Part shown: in pieces, positions 1-8,539 of the stretch
Numbering within the stretch: the first letter of the stretch is position 1
Layout: every line of letters begins with the position of its first letter
Source of the DNA: Candidatus Gastranaerophilales bacterium
GTDB taxonomy: Bacteria > Cyanobacteriota > Vampirovibrionia > Gastranaerophilales > Gastranaerophilaceae
Reading direction: 5' to 3'
NCBI GenBank assembly: GCA_944323285.1
Contig: CALURV010000008.1
Span: forward strand, 1-64,000
Length of the DNA stretch: 64,000 nucleotides
The notes under the pieces: model-generated
What the model was told of the DNA's origin: nothing
The model's input: the letters and a program-made list of their open reading frames with translations, nothing else
Database searches by the model: none
Made by a program: the position numbers and the translations under genes

Positions 1-18
1 CTTAAATGTTTTCTATAC

Positions 19-186
19 GAAGCATCAGAACATTATTTATATTTTGTTTTAATTAGAAAAATAATAAAAAATTCAACCGGATGCTTCATTTCTGTTTTTG
101 TAACTTCGACCAAAAGCCTCTTAACTCTGGTATACCCTCAAACAGAAGAGGCTTTGTTTCAGTCTCAGTAACAAAAACTACGAAAT
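19..186. other. Nested inverted repeats in gene-free left edge (possible structured RNA or terminator)
   Basis: No gene is visible in bases 1-252. GAAGCATC (19-26) is complemented by GATGCTTC (80-87). Directly after it lies a long imperfect hairpin. ATTTC (88-92) pairs with GAAAT (182-186), GTTTTTGTAAC (94-104) with GTAACAAAAAC (168-178, one mismatch), and AAAGCCTCTT (113-122) with AAGAGGCTTT (146-155). The apical loop contains the palindrome GGTATACC (129-136). The hairpin lies 67 bases past the stop of the minus-strand pseudouridine synthase, so it could act as a terminator, but I see no clean U-tract. A small RNA or the remnant of a mobile element are alternatives. Confidence 0.4.
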
Positions 187-252
187 TTTGCATATGGTTT
201 CATTTTTTATTATTATTTCTTCTTTGAGGATAGAATTTATTAATAATATTTA

Positions 253-996
253 TTATGTAATATTTTTATGCATTTTTTTTAGATAATTTTTAATCTCTTG
301 AACTTGTTTTGGTTTTATATACTTAAATTGTCCTTTTTTTAATCCAGATAAATCAACAGGACCAACACTTAATCTTTTTAAAGATATTACAGGATGTCCT
401 AAAATATCAAGCATTTTTCTTATCTGCCTGTTTAACCCTTGATATAACACCATTTCTAAAACAGTATTCTTATTTTCAAACTCAATAATTCTGGCATCAG
501 CATATGCTATTTGATTTTTCTCAATTTCTATACCTTTTGCCATCAATGTTAAATCATTAAGATTAAGCTTTCCTTGTGCACAAACTCTATACACTTTTGG
601 CACTTTTACAGACGGATGAGTAAGTTCATTAATAAAATCACCGTCATTAGTAAGAATTAAAAGACCCGTTGAATCTTTATCCAATCTTCCTACTGGCTTT
701 AAGTTTTGAACTTCTTCAGGCAGAATATCATATATGGTTTTTCTTCCTTTCTCATCATCCATAGTAGTGATATAACCTGCCGGCTTATAATACTTAATAT
801 ATGTCAAATTTTGTGGTTTTATTATTTGATTTTTTATTGTTACTTTATCTTTATCAGAAATTAAAGTTCCAAGTTCAAAAACAAGTTCTCCATTGACTTT
901 TACTTTGCCCTCTATAATAAATTCATCCGCTTTCCTTCTTGAGCAAAAACCTGTTGATGCAATATATTTATTTAATCGTACCTGTTTATTTCTCAT
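253..996 (-). CDS. RsuA/RluB-family 16S/23S rRNA pseudouridine synthase
   Basis: This 247-residue protein isomerises a specific uridine in ribosomal RNA to pseudouridine. Residues 6-50 form an S4 RNA-binding domain (RLNKYIAS, CSRRKADE). The catalytic core carries the family signature GRLDKDSTGLL at 103-113, with Asp106 as the expected nucleophile, and LNRQIRKML further on matches the family RQIRRM block. The length is normal for the RsuA/RluB/RluE branch. I cannot separate the RluB and RsuA specificities from sequence alone. The ATG at 996 sits just before the S4 domain. The gene is divergent from the ROK kinase at 1115, with 118 bp between them. Confidence 0.9.
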   Translation of the reverse strand: MRNKQVRLNKYIASTGFCSRRKADEFIIEGKVKVNGELVFELGTLISDKDKVTIKNQIIKPQNLTYIKYYKPAGYITTMDDEKGRKTIYDILPEEVQNLKPVGRLDKDSTGLLILTNDGDFINELTHPSVKVPKVYRVCAQGKLNLNDLTLMAKGIEIEKNQIAYADARIIEFENKNTVLEMVLYQGLNRQIRKMLDILGHPVISLKRLSVGPVDLSGLKKGQFKYIKPKQVQEIKNYLKKMHKNIT

Positions 997-1048
997 TATT
1001 TAATAATACAAAGAGACAAAACAAATATCAAGAAAATATAAATTAATT

Positions 1049-1076
1049 TTGCATGAGATGATAATATTTTTATGCT
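1049..1076 (+). promoter_or_regulatory. Probable sigma-70-type promoter for the ROK kinase
   Basis: TTGCAT (1049-1054) and TATGCT (1071-1076) are separated by 16 bp in the gap upstream of the kinase. Both boxes deviate from consensus, so this is a plausible but unproven promoter. Confidence 0.35.
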
Positions 1077-1114
1077 ATGATTTTTTTAAGAATAATTGTT
1101 TATAAGGAGTTAAG

Positions 1115-2077
1115 ATGCCAATAATGAATAAAAAGTATAAAATCGGGGTAGATGTAGGCGGAACAAATGTCAAAGTAGCTCTTGTAGATAAAACTGGCAG
1201 TATTGCATATTCTGATACTGTTCCAACCAGAGCTGAAATGGGTTATGAATATACTATCTCAAATATTATAAAAGCTATACAAAATTTAATGAAAGATTCT
1301 AAAATTTCAAAAGATTTAATTGAAGGTATTGGGTTCGGTTTCCCAGGACAAATTGATTGTGATAACGGAATAGTAAGATTAGCTCCTAATATTCCGGGGT
1401 GGGTTGACATTCCTATAGCAGATATTGTATCTAAAGAATTCGGAATACCTGTTAAAGTAGATAATGATGTAAGATGTGCAGCTCTCGCTGAATTAAACTA
1501 TGGAGCAGGCAAGGGTGCCAAAAATATGATATGTATTACCGTAGGAACAGGCATTGGTTCAGGTCTAATTGTAAACGGTAAGCTCGTAAGAGGTGCCAGC
1601 AATGCTGCAGGAGAAATTGGACATATAAAACTACAAATGGATAACGGACCTATATGTGGATGCGGTGACAGAGGTTGTATGGAAGCTTTTGCTTCCGGCC
1701 CTGCTATTGTAGCTATGGCTGAAGACTATATTAAAGGCGGAAAATCTACAAAATATAGAGAACTTGCCAATCCTGATATTACTCCTTACATTGTAGCTGA
1801 AGCCGCAAAACAAGGTGATGTTGTTGCTAAAAAAATCTTTGAAACAATCGGAACCTATATTGGTATAGGGTTAGCAAGCGTTGTAAATCTTTTAAATCCT
1901 GAAAAAGTTGTTATTGGAGGCGGAGTGGCCGATGCAGGTGATTTACTTTTCAATCCTATTAAAGAAACCCTAAAGAAAAGAACTATGCCTATTCAGGGCA
2001 GTGCCGTTGAAGTTGTTCATGCTGAACTCGGTAATACTGCAGGTGTTATAGGAGCAAGTTTATTAATTGAAAATTAA
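1115..2077 (+). CDS. ROK-family sugar kinase (glucokinase-like)
   Basis: This 320-residue cytoplasmic kinase probably phosphorylates glucose or another hexose or amino sugar using ATP. The phosphate-binding loop is DVGGTNVK (13-20), and Asp118 in VDNDVR is the expected catalytic base. The ROK zinc signature is intact: GEIGH (166-170, His170) followed by CGCGDRGCME (181-190), giving one His and three Cys ligands. The start at 1115 is chosen because AAGGAG lies about six bases upstream; a second ATG three codons later is less well placed. It leads a plus-strand run into holA and holB. Substrate specificity cannot be read from the sequence. Confidence 0.9.
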   Translation: MPIMNKKYKIGVDVGGTNVKVALVDKTGSIAYSDTVPTRAEMGYEYTISNIIKAIQNLMKDSKISKDLIEGIGFGFPGQIDCDNGIVRLAPNIPGWVDIPIADIVSKEFGIPVKVDNDVRCAALAELNYGAGKGAKNMICITVGTGIGSGLIVNGKLVRGASNAAGEIGHIKLQMDNGPICGCGDRGCMEAFASGPAIVAMAEDYIKGGKSTKYRELANPDITPYIVAEAAKQGDVVAKKIFETIGTYIGIGLASVVNLLNPEKVVIGGGVADAGDLLFNPIKETLKKRTMPIQGSAVEVVHAELGNTAGVIGASLLIEN

Positions 2078-2087
2078 TTAAAATTTT

Positions 2088-3056
2088 ATGACTGTTTATT
2101 TATTTTTTGGACAAGAAGAATATTTAATGGAGAAAGAAATCAAGAAGCTTAAAAATGAGCTTCTTGATGCTTCTTTCATATCTATGGCATATAAAATTTA
2201 TGATAACCCCTCCTTTAATAATTTATTAGATTGTATTCAAAGCCCGCCTTTAATGTTTGGTAATTCTTTATCTTTAATATACTTTGATAAATACCTTATG
2301 GGAAACAAACTAAGCCTTGATGATAAACAAATTGAAAGCATTGACTATTCATTATCCACATTATCAGATTGTATAAATATCATTTTTATTTGTAAAATTC
2401 CAAGAGATGAAAACAAAAAACCTGACTCCAGAAAAAAACTATTTAAAACTCTATCAAAATATTCAATAGTAAAAGAATTCAATCAGTATAAAACCTATCA
2501 AAAAGAATTAAATGCACAAATTGCCAAAATGGTAAAAGAAAAAGACTTAAATATAAGTTCTGACTGTATTTCTTTTCTAATAGAACAATTGGGTTCTAAC
2601 TTAACATTAATAGATTCGGAACTAGAAAAACTTAAGATTGCTCTTCATCCAAATAAAACAATTCTCAAAGAATCAATAAAAAAATATTGCACATCCTCTG
2701 AAGATATTTTTATTCTTGCAGACATAATTATTCAAGGAAATAAAAATGAAATACTAAAACAATATAATATTCTTACCGAAAAAAGACATCCTCTTGAAAT
2801 ATTTTCTATATTGCAAAGCAATTTTCAAAAATTTATCTTTATTAAAAATTATGAGAAAAACATGAATACTAAAGATATGGCATTAAAATTAAAACTACAT
2901 GAATATATTGTTATTAAGACTCAAGAAAAGTTAAAGGGAGTCTCTCTTGATAATTTAATTAAAATAAGAGAAAATTTAATAGAAGCAGAGCATAAGATTA
3001 AAACAGGACAAGCTTTAAATAGTAATATTATACTTGAATTATCTTTGTTGAGTTAG
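2088..3056 (+). CDS. holA: DNA polymerase III delta subunit
   Basis: This 322-residue protein fits the delta subunit of the clamp loader, which opens the beta sliding clamp. The N-terminus (VYLFFGQEEYLMEKEIKKL) matches the family opening, where delta has a RecA-like fold without a functional P-loop. The all-helical C-terminal collar domain follows, with HPLEIFSILQSNFQK typical of delta. The gene lies 10 bp after the ROK kinase and 2 bp before the delta' gene, so delta and delta' are very likely co-transcribed. The family is divergent in sequence, but the position beside holB supports the call. Confidence 0.87.
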   Translation: MTVYLFFGQEEYLMEKEIKKLKNELLDASFISMAYKIYDNPSFNNLLDCIQSPPLMFGNSLSLIYFDKYLMGNKLSLDDKQIESIDYSLSTLSDCINIIFICKIPRDENKKPDSRKKLFKTLSKYSIVKEFNQYKTYQKELNAQIAKMVKEKDLNISSDCISFLIEQLGSNLTLIDSELEKLKIALHPNKTILKESIKKYCTSSEDIFILADIIIQGNKNEILKQYNILTEKRHPLEIFSILQSNFQKFIFIKNYEKNMNTKDMALKLKLHEYIVIKTQEKLKGVSLDNLIKIRENLIEAEHKIKTGQALNSNIILELSLLS

Positions 3057-3058
3057 AT

Positions 3059-4006
3059 ATGAATCAAATATTAGATAAAAAATACAATTATTTAAGCAAC
3101 TTTTTTAAAACAGCAATAGATCAGAAAAGGCTGTTTCATTCAATAATTCTATATGGAAGTAATAATCTTATTCAATATGCAATGGCACTGGAGTTAGCAA
3201 GGCAACTAAATTGTTTAGAAAATAAAAGAGAAGATTGTAATTGTCAAAATTGCAGATGGATTAGAGAAAATAAACATCCTGCGATTTTAACAATATCAAA
3301 AATTGATAATAAATCTGACTCTAGCAAAACAGTAATTTCTGAAGAACAAATAAATACAATTCTTGATACATTAGTTAACTCTTCTGATTATCATAGAGTA
3401 TTTATTTTTTGTGATGCAACAATGAAAACTTTATCAAATAATGAAATAAAAGAATACGAAGAATTTAAGTTAACAGGTTTTAAACCTCCTCAAAATAGTG
3501 ATAATGAAACTTTTTGGTATCCTACAGGAGTTAATACAAATTGTTTTTCAACTGTTGCGGCAAATGCAATGTTAAAATCAATTGAAGAACCATCAGAAAA
3601 TGTTCATTTTATTTTTCTTACAAATAATAAGGAAGATCTTCTTCAAACAATTATATCCCGTTCTCAGGTATTCTATATGGCTGATACACAGAATATTTAC
3701 TATAATACAGATTTTTTTAAACAATACTTCACTACTTATCCAACTTTTAATAAAAATTCAGCTCTTGATTTTGTAAATACTTTATTAAACTTTCAATATG
3801 ATAATAATTTAGAAACAACCTATGTATTAGATTGTATACAATACTTTTTAATAAAACTTGCAGAAAATAATTTTGAGAACACAAGACTATTAGAAATATT
3901 GCAAAAAGATATTGAAAAAATACAAAAAGCAAAAAATATGGCAAAGGCATATATTAAAGAACAAAATATTTATGAATACTTATCTTTTTATTTTATAAAA
4001 AGATAA
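3059..4006 (+). CDS. holB: DNA polymerase III delta' subunit
   Basis: This 315-residue protein is a clamp-loader AAA+ subunit of the delta' type. Where DnaX has a P-loop this protein has GSNNLIQ (33-39), without the GKT lysine, as expected for the non-hydrolysing delta'. Four cysteines (52, 60, 62, 65) form the zinc module seen in DnaX and delta'. NAMLKSIEEP and the sensor/arginine-finger segment ISRSQVF near residue 200 are characteristic. An unusual insertion of about 30 residues with little similarity to the family lies around residues 120-160. It is cut short compared with long delta' proteins but complete. Confidence 0.85.
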   Translation: MNQILDKKYNYLSNFFKTAIDQKRLFHSIILYGSNNLIQYAMALELARQLNCLENKREDCNCQNCRWIRENKHPAILTISKIDNKSDSSKTVISEEQINTILDTLVNSSDYHRVFIFCDATMKTLSNNEIKEYEEFKLTGFKPPQNSDNETFWYPTGVNTNCFSTVAANAMLKSIEEPSENVHFIFLTNNKEDLLQTIISRSQVFYMADTQNIYYNTDFFKQYFTTYPTFNKNSALDFVNTLLNFQYDNNLETTYVLDCIQYFLIKLAENNFENTRLLEILQKDIEKIQKAKNMAKAYIKEQNIYEYLSFYFIKR

Positions 4007-4057
4007 GAGCAAAAAAATTAATTATTTTGTTTTATATAATATAAGGAGATATTGTTT

Positions 4058-4279
4058 GTGATTATAAACGGCAAAACTACAAAAATAGCCCAAGACACCA
4101 TTCAACAGCTAAGCCCAGAGCTAAAAGCCGTACAACAAAGTGCAAAAAAAGCTCTAGATAGAGATATTGTTGAGCTTGAAAAATTCATTAATAAAATGCC
4201 AGAATTACAAGCTAACCAAAATGCACTTATAAAAACTCTTGAACAACTTGCTAAAAGTGTAAGATTGATTAAAAAATAA
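4058..4279 (+). CDS. Small helical protein of unknown function
   Basis: This 73-residue protein is not one I recognise. It is predicted to be almost entirely alpha-helical with charged heptad-like stretches (residues 15-70) and has no cysteine, signal peptide or membrane segment. The GTG at 4058 is preferred because AAGGAG (4043-4048) lies nine bases upstream; a TTG at 4052 in the same frame would leave only three bases. Its position, 51 bp after holB, suggests co-transcription with the clamp-loader genes, but nothing links it functionally. Confidence 0.65.
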   Translation: MIINGKTTKIAQDTIQQLSPELKAVQQSAKKALDRDIVELEKFINKMPELQANQNALIKTLEQLAKSVRLIKK

Positions 4280-4290
4280 TTCTTTTAAAA

Positions 4291-4319
4291 TTGATAAGCA
4301 TATATCTTTGTACTACAAT
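4291..4319 (+). promoter_or_regulatory. Promoter giving a predicted leaderless mRNA for the nitrilase
   Basis: TTGATA (4291-4296) and TACAAT (4314-4319) are separated by exactly 17 bp. The nitrilase ATG begins at 4326, seven bases after the end of the -10 box, where transcription should start. There is no Shine-Dalgarno sequence in between, so the message is predicted to begin at its own start codon. Confidence 0.6.
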
Positions 4320-4325
4320 TTTGTT

Positions 4326-5135
4326 ATGGATATTAAAGTTCTTGTTGTACAATTAGAAACCATTTCTGGAGATATAGAAGTTAATATAAGAAAAGTAAAA
4401 AAACTTTTAGAAGAAAGCGGGAATACTTCTGCTGATTTAATTATCATGCCTGAATTATGGTCAATAGGCTGGGATTGTAAAAAATTTGATAAATTCTATG
4501 AAAATATCGAAAATTCAAAAGTATTTAATTTTCTTCAAAATCTTGCAATTAAGTATAATTCAAACATTATTGGCGGCAGCACTATATTAAAGAAAAATAA
4601 TGAAGGAAAAAGGAATACCTGCCTTATTTTAAATAGGAAAGGAAACTTGATATCTACATACGACAAGTTTCATTTATTTTCATTAAGAGGTGAATCAGAA
4701 GGATTATATTTAGAAGAAGGTCAAACTCCTGTTATAGCCAAATTAGATATTGGTAGAGTTGGTATTTCTATATGTTACGATATAAGATTTCCTGAATTAT
4801 TTAGATTATACACATTTAATAATACTGATTTAATAGTTAATATGGCTGCTTGGCCCCTAAATTATGCTGATGAATATATAACATTAGCAAAAGCTAGAGC
4901 TATTGAAAATCAAACTTTCTTTATAACCTCTTGCCTTACAGGTAAGATTAATGATAACTTTAATTTTAGTGGCAATTCTATGGTAATAAATTATCAAGGA
5001 AAAATAATTAATAAACTTAATAGGGAAGAAAAAGTTCTAACATCTTTTATCAATTTAAATGAAATGAAAGAATATAGAGAACAAATGCCCATATTAAAAG
5101 ATACTAAAAAAACATATCAAATATTGGAGAAGTAA
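4326..5135 (+). CDS. Carbon-nitrogen hydrolase (nitrilase superfamily, omega-amidase-like)
   Basis: This 269-residue cytoplasmic amidase has the complete Glu-Lys-Cys triad: Glu43 in MPELW, Lys114 in YDKFHLF, and Cys150 in ISICYDIRFPELFR. The CYDIRFPE signature and length are those of the omega-amidase/Nit2 branch, which deamidates alpha-keto acid amides or repairs deaminated glutathione. The start is placed at 4326 rather than an upstream in-frame ATG at 4308, because the upstream codon lies before or within a well-formed promoter. The stop codon overlaps the next gene's ATG by one base (TAATG), so the two are translationally coupled. Confidence 0.88.
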   Translation: MDIKVLVVQLETISGDIEVNIRKVKKLLEESGNTSADLIIMPELWSIGWDCKKFDKFYENIENSKVFNFLQNLAIKYNSNIIGGSTILKKNNEGKRNTCLILNRKGNLISTYDKFHLFSLRGESEGLYLEEGQTPVIAKLDIGRVGISICYDIRFPELFRLYTFNNTDLIVNMAAWPLNYADEYITLAKARAIENQTFFITSCLTGKINDNFNFSGNSMVINYQGKIINKLNREEKVLTSFINLNEMKEYREQMPILKDTKKTYQILEK

Positions 5136-6499
5136 TGAAAAAAATATTTAAACTTTTTACATTAATTATAGTATTTATAACCGCTTCAAATTGTTGTTTT
5201 GCTTTGTCTATTGGTAAAATCGAGAAATTAATAAATAATTCTGATTTGGATAAAACATCAACAATAGCAATATCAATAAGAAATGCTGAAAATAATAATA
5301 TTATATATGAAAAAAATGCAGATAAACTTCTGCATCCTGCTTCAACTCTTAAAGTTCCAACAACCTATTTCGCAATAAACACTTTGGGATATGATTATTT
5401 TTTTAAAACTCAATTTTATAAAGACTCAAAAAATAATTTATACATAAAATTAGGAGCTGATCCACTTTTGAAAACATCTCAATTAAAAGAAGCTTTTCAA
5501 AAAATAAAAGAAAAAAATTTATCAACATTTAATAATCTATACATAGATGATAGCATAATAGATAAAAAAGAATTTGCCCCGGGCTGGATGTGGGATGATG
5601 ATGTAAATCCATATACACCTAAAATAAGTGCATATAATCTTGATGAAAATATGATTAAAGCAAACATAACTCAAACTGATGATAATACAATGACTATTTC
5701 AACATCATCGAAATATCCTATGTCTATATTCGGATATATAAAAAAAGATGCAAAATCAGATTATTTTGAAATTAACAGATATAACTGGAATAATCCTGAA
5801 CTTGTAGAAATATATGGAAGAACTGTCATTCCAAGACAAATATCTATACCTATAAGCAGTATGAGAAGATACTTTATTTATAATTTAGATAAAATAATTG
5901 ATGATAATAGAATAACAATACAATCTACAATGTATGCCTCTAACCTTGTACCCAAAGATGCTGAATTATTATACGAGATTTCGAATCCTATAACTCCAAC
6001 CCTTTTTAGTATATTACATAAAAGTAATAATGTAATGGCAGAAACATTATTTAAACTTGCTGGTGGACAAAAATACAATTCAACCGGTACTGATGAACTC
6101 GGAATTTATGCAATGATTGAATTCTATAAAAAATTAAATATCAATTTTAATTCAGTAGTAATAAAAGATGGCAGCGGTATATCAAGAAAAAATTTAATAA
6201 GTACTAATTGGTTAACAATGGTTTTAGATAAAATATATAAGGATAAAAACTTTGAACAATTTAAAGAATATATAGCACAAGCCGGCGATGGTACGTTAAA
6301 TGAAAGATTATATGATTTAAGAGGTGAAGCTTGGCTTAAAACAGGTTCTTTATCAAACATAAGTACTATTGCTGGTTATGTTAACTCTTTAGACGGTAAT
6401 ACTTATTCTATTGCAATTTTTATAGAAAATTTTAAAGAAAATCAAAAAGAAATTAAAAAACTTGAAGATAAAATAATCACATTAATTTATAACCGATAG
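5135..6499 (+). CDS. dacB: D-alanyl-D-alanine carboxypeptidase/endopeptidase, PBP4 type (peptidase S13)
   Basis: This 454-residue exported enzyme trims or cleaves peptidoglycan cross-links. A signal peptide covers residues 1-24 (hydrophobic 5-22). The three penicillin-binding motifs are present: STLK at 70-73 (Ser70 nucleophile), SNN at 297-299, and KTG at 402-404. The 220-residue spacing between the first two motifs reflects the inserted domains of the S13 family. The ATG overlaps the nitrilase stop by one base. The length matches class C low-molecular-weight PBPs. Confidence 0.9.
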   Translation: MKKIFKLFTLIIVFITASNCCFALSIGKIEKLINNSDLDKTSTIAISIRNAENNNIIYEKNADKLLHPASTLKVPTTYFAINTLGYDYFFKTQFYKDSKNNLYIKLGADPLLKTSQLKEAFQKIKEKNLSTFNNLYIDDSIIDKKEFAPGWMWDDDVNPYTPKISAYNLDENMIKANITQTDDNTMTISTSSKYPMSIFGYIKKDAKSDYFEINRYNWNNPELVEIYGRTVIPRQISIPISSMRRYFIYNLDKIIDDNRITIQSTMYASNLVPKDAELLYEISNPITPTLFSILHKSNNVMAETLFKLAGGQKYNSTGTDELGIYAMIEFYKKLNINFNSVVIKDGSGISRKNLISTNWLTMVLDKIYKDKNFEQFKEYIAQAGDGTLNERLYDLRGEAWLKTGSLSNISTIAGYVNSLDGNTYSIAIFIENFKENQKEIKKLEDKIITLIYNR

Positions 6500-6571
6500 A
6501 TATAATTCAACAGGTAATTTTGTTTATCTAAATAAATTATAAAATTATTAGATAAAAGGAGGACTGTTAAT

Positions 6572-6973
6572 ATGACAGAATTATTAAAATTGTATAAATG
6601 TAACATTTGTGGAAATATTGTTGAAGTCATAAATCCTGGAAATGGAACTTTAACTTGTTGTTCCCTTCCTATGGAATTATTAAAAGAGCAAACAAATGAT
6701 AACCAAGCGCAAGAAAAACATGTTCCAATTATTACTCTTGAAGGGGAAAACAAAACAATAAGAGTTGGAAGTATCGAACATCCAATGGAAAAAAATCATT
6801 ATATTGTCTTTATTGAAGCAATTTCTCCTGACAAAAAATATTTAAAAAGAAAATACTTAAGCCCGGGAGATAAACCTCAATTGGAAATAAAAGAATGCTG
6901 CCATTATAACAAGTTTAAAGCTAGAGAATTATGTAATATTCACGGATTATGGATCTCTGAAGAAAAGGAATAA
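6572..6973 (+). CDS. dfx: Desulfoferrodoxin (superoxide reductase, two-iron class)
   Basis: This 133-residue cytoplasmic protein reduces superoxide to peroxide without releasing oxygen, the usual solution in strict anaerobes. Residues 1-36 are the desulforedoxin domain, with Cys10, Cys13, Cys29 and Cys30 binding the rubredoxin-like iron. The catalytic centre is complete: His50 in EKHVP, His70, His76, Cys121 and His124 give the His4-Cys site. Glu48-Lys49 just before His50 is the usual active-site pair. A strong AAAGGAGG lies about ten bases before the ATG. It stands alone between the carboxypeptidase and a convergent signalling gene. Confidence 0.95.
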   Translation: MTELLKLYKCNICGNIVEVINPGNGTLTCCSLPMELLKEQTNDNQAQEKHVPIITLEGENKTIRVGSIEHPMEKNHYIVFIEAISPDKKYLKRKYLSPGDKPQLEIKECCHYNKFKARELCNIHGLWISEEKE

Positions 6974-7001
6974 AGAATATTATTTATTAATTTTCTTTAT
7001 T
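6969..7001. terminator. Weak bidirectional terminator at a convergent junction
   Basis: AATAAAGAA (6969-6977) pairs with TTCTTTATT (6993-7001) at the junction of dfx and the convergent HD-GYP-like gene. The stem is short and AT-only and overlaps both gene ends, so the call is tentative. Confidence 0.35.
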
Positions 7002-8366
7002 CTTTAATTCCAACAAAACCTTTACTAACTCAGGATCCCATTTGACACCTGATTCTGATTTAATTATTTCAATAGCTTTTTCTTCAGATAGAGCATCTCT
7101 ATATGTTCTATCAGAAATCATTGCCATATAGGCATCAGCTAAAGCAATAATTCTTGACCCCAAAGGAATACTATGTCCTTTAAGACCTTCAGGTTCTCCT
7201 TTCCCATCCCAGCGTTCTTTATGGTAATTAATATAAGGAACAACTTCTGATAAGAAATTTATGCTCATTAAAATACTTACACCGACATTTGGATGATTTT
7301 GAAGTTTTTCCCAATCTTCTTTTGATAACTTTTCTTTTTTATTAAATAATTCTTCCGGCAATGTTATTTTGCCAATATTTCTCAGTAGTGCAGCATAATA
7401 AATTAAATCTTTAGTTTTTTCGTTTAATCCAAGTAAAGTTGAAATTTCACGAGCTAAATCTGCAACTTCTGGAGAATAATTATTTTTAAAATTACTCTTT
7501 GCATCGACTGCTTTTGCTAAGTTTTCTACAAAACATTGTTGTTCACTACTTAAATCTCCAATTAAGGCAGTCAATTCCGCACGATTATTTTGAAGCTGTG
7601 ATACCGTTACATCCTCTTGATTTATTAACTTATCTGTATCTTCTGTTAATTTTTCAAGAGACATTGATGTCGCAAATAATCTTGCTGTTATACTTAACAA
7701 TTCAATGAATTCTTTTGAGAGTTTTTTCTTTGAATAATTTTCAACTACTATAACTCCAACTTTTTCCATATTATTATACATTGGAACAGCTAAATAATAT
7801 TTTACCTTATCTTCATTTAACATTAATATTGATTTAAAATCTAAGTCTTTTGAGCAGTCTTTTATTTCAACTATCTCACTTTTATTAAATGCATAAGATA
7901 CAGAACTTTCGTCATCATACTTATAACCTATCTCAGCTTCATATATATCATCATTAAAATTTAAAGAAGAACCAACCAAGATTAAATCATTTTCTTTAGT
8001 ATTTAACCCCATAGCATTTTCTTTAGATAAAAATACATGACAAGCATCTATTTCCAACATCTGTTTTATTGTTTTGGCTATTGCATTATAAATAACATAA
8101 TCTTCTTTACTGCTAAAACCTAATATTTTAAGAGTATTATCTATAGAATAAATTGATATTAGTTCTTTCAATTGTTTTTTTAAGCTTGATAATTTATCTA
8201 CTTTTTTTCTGCTTATTTTTTGTATTAGTTCATCTGATATTAAATGTTCCGATATGAAATCACCTAAATTTAAAGCAAAAATTTCTTCTAACGGATCCGA
8301 CTCCAAAGAAATTTCGCTTCTTGTAAAAACCGAAACACTTTTATTATCTTTTTTCTCTTCAGTCAT
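6987..8366 (-). CDS. GAF plus degenerate HD-GYP domain protein
   Basis: This 459-residue soluble protein has a GAF-like domain at about 90-235, a coiled linker, and an HD-GYP fold at about 270-455. HD-GYP enzymes degrade cyclic di-GMP, but the metal ligands are largely lost here. The usual HD pair is Arg329-Asn330 (LLRNIGKITLP), the preceding conserved His is a Tyr (NNYSPEV, 295-301), the second His of the HHE block is Lys383 (YHKERWDG), and GYP is Gly-Glu-Pro at 390-392. His358, Asp387 and Asp411 remain. It is probably a sensor or effector that binds rather than hydrolyses. A GGDEF enzyme is encoded at 33671-35119, so both halves of the pathway occur in the window. Confidence 0.82.
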   Translation of the reverse strand: MTEEKKDNKSVSVFTRSEISLESDPLEEIFALNLGDFISEHLISDELIQKISRKKVDKLSSLKKQLKELISIYSIDNTLKILGFSSKEDYVIYNAIAKTIKQMLEIDACHVFLSKENAMGLNTKENDLILVGSSLNFNDDIYEAEIGYKYDDESSVSYAFNKSEIVEIKDCSKDLDFKSILMLNEDKVKYYLAVPMYNNMEKVGVIVVENYSKKKLSKEFIELLSITARLFATSMSLEKLTEDTDKLINQEDVTVSQLQNNRAELTALIGDLSSEQQCFVENLAKAVDAKSNFKNNYSPEVADLAREISTLLGLNEKTKDLIYYAALLRNIGKITLPEELFNKKEKLSKEDWEKLQNHPNVGVSILMSINFLSEVVPYINYHKERWDGKGEPEGLKGHSIPLGSRIIALADAYMAMISDRTYRDALSEEKAIEIIKSESGVKWDPELVKVLLELKNKEN

Positions 8367-8502
8367 TTATTATCCTTACCTGTATTCTAAAGACAAATTT
8401 CCGAGTTGTTTTCTTCTACCATTATATTTTAGATTATGATTTTATGCAAAATCATATAACCCTCTATCGGCATATTATAACTTAAACTTTAGTGTTTTTT
8501 AC

Positions 8503-8530
8503 AAAATTTCATACTAATGTATGAGATTTT
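8503..8530 (-). terminator. Terminator of the GT2-yidC-queA-GT-C run
   Basis: AAAATTTCATAC (8503-8514) pairs with GTATGAGATTTT (8519-8530) over 12 positions, with one G-U wobble and a TAAT loop. It begins ten bases beyond the stop of the last gene of the minus-strand run. Confidence 0.55.
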
Positions 8531-8539
8531 TCTTAAATA

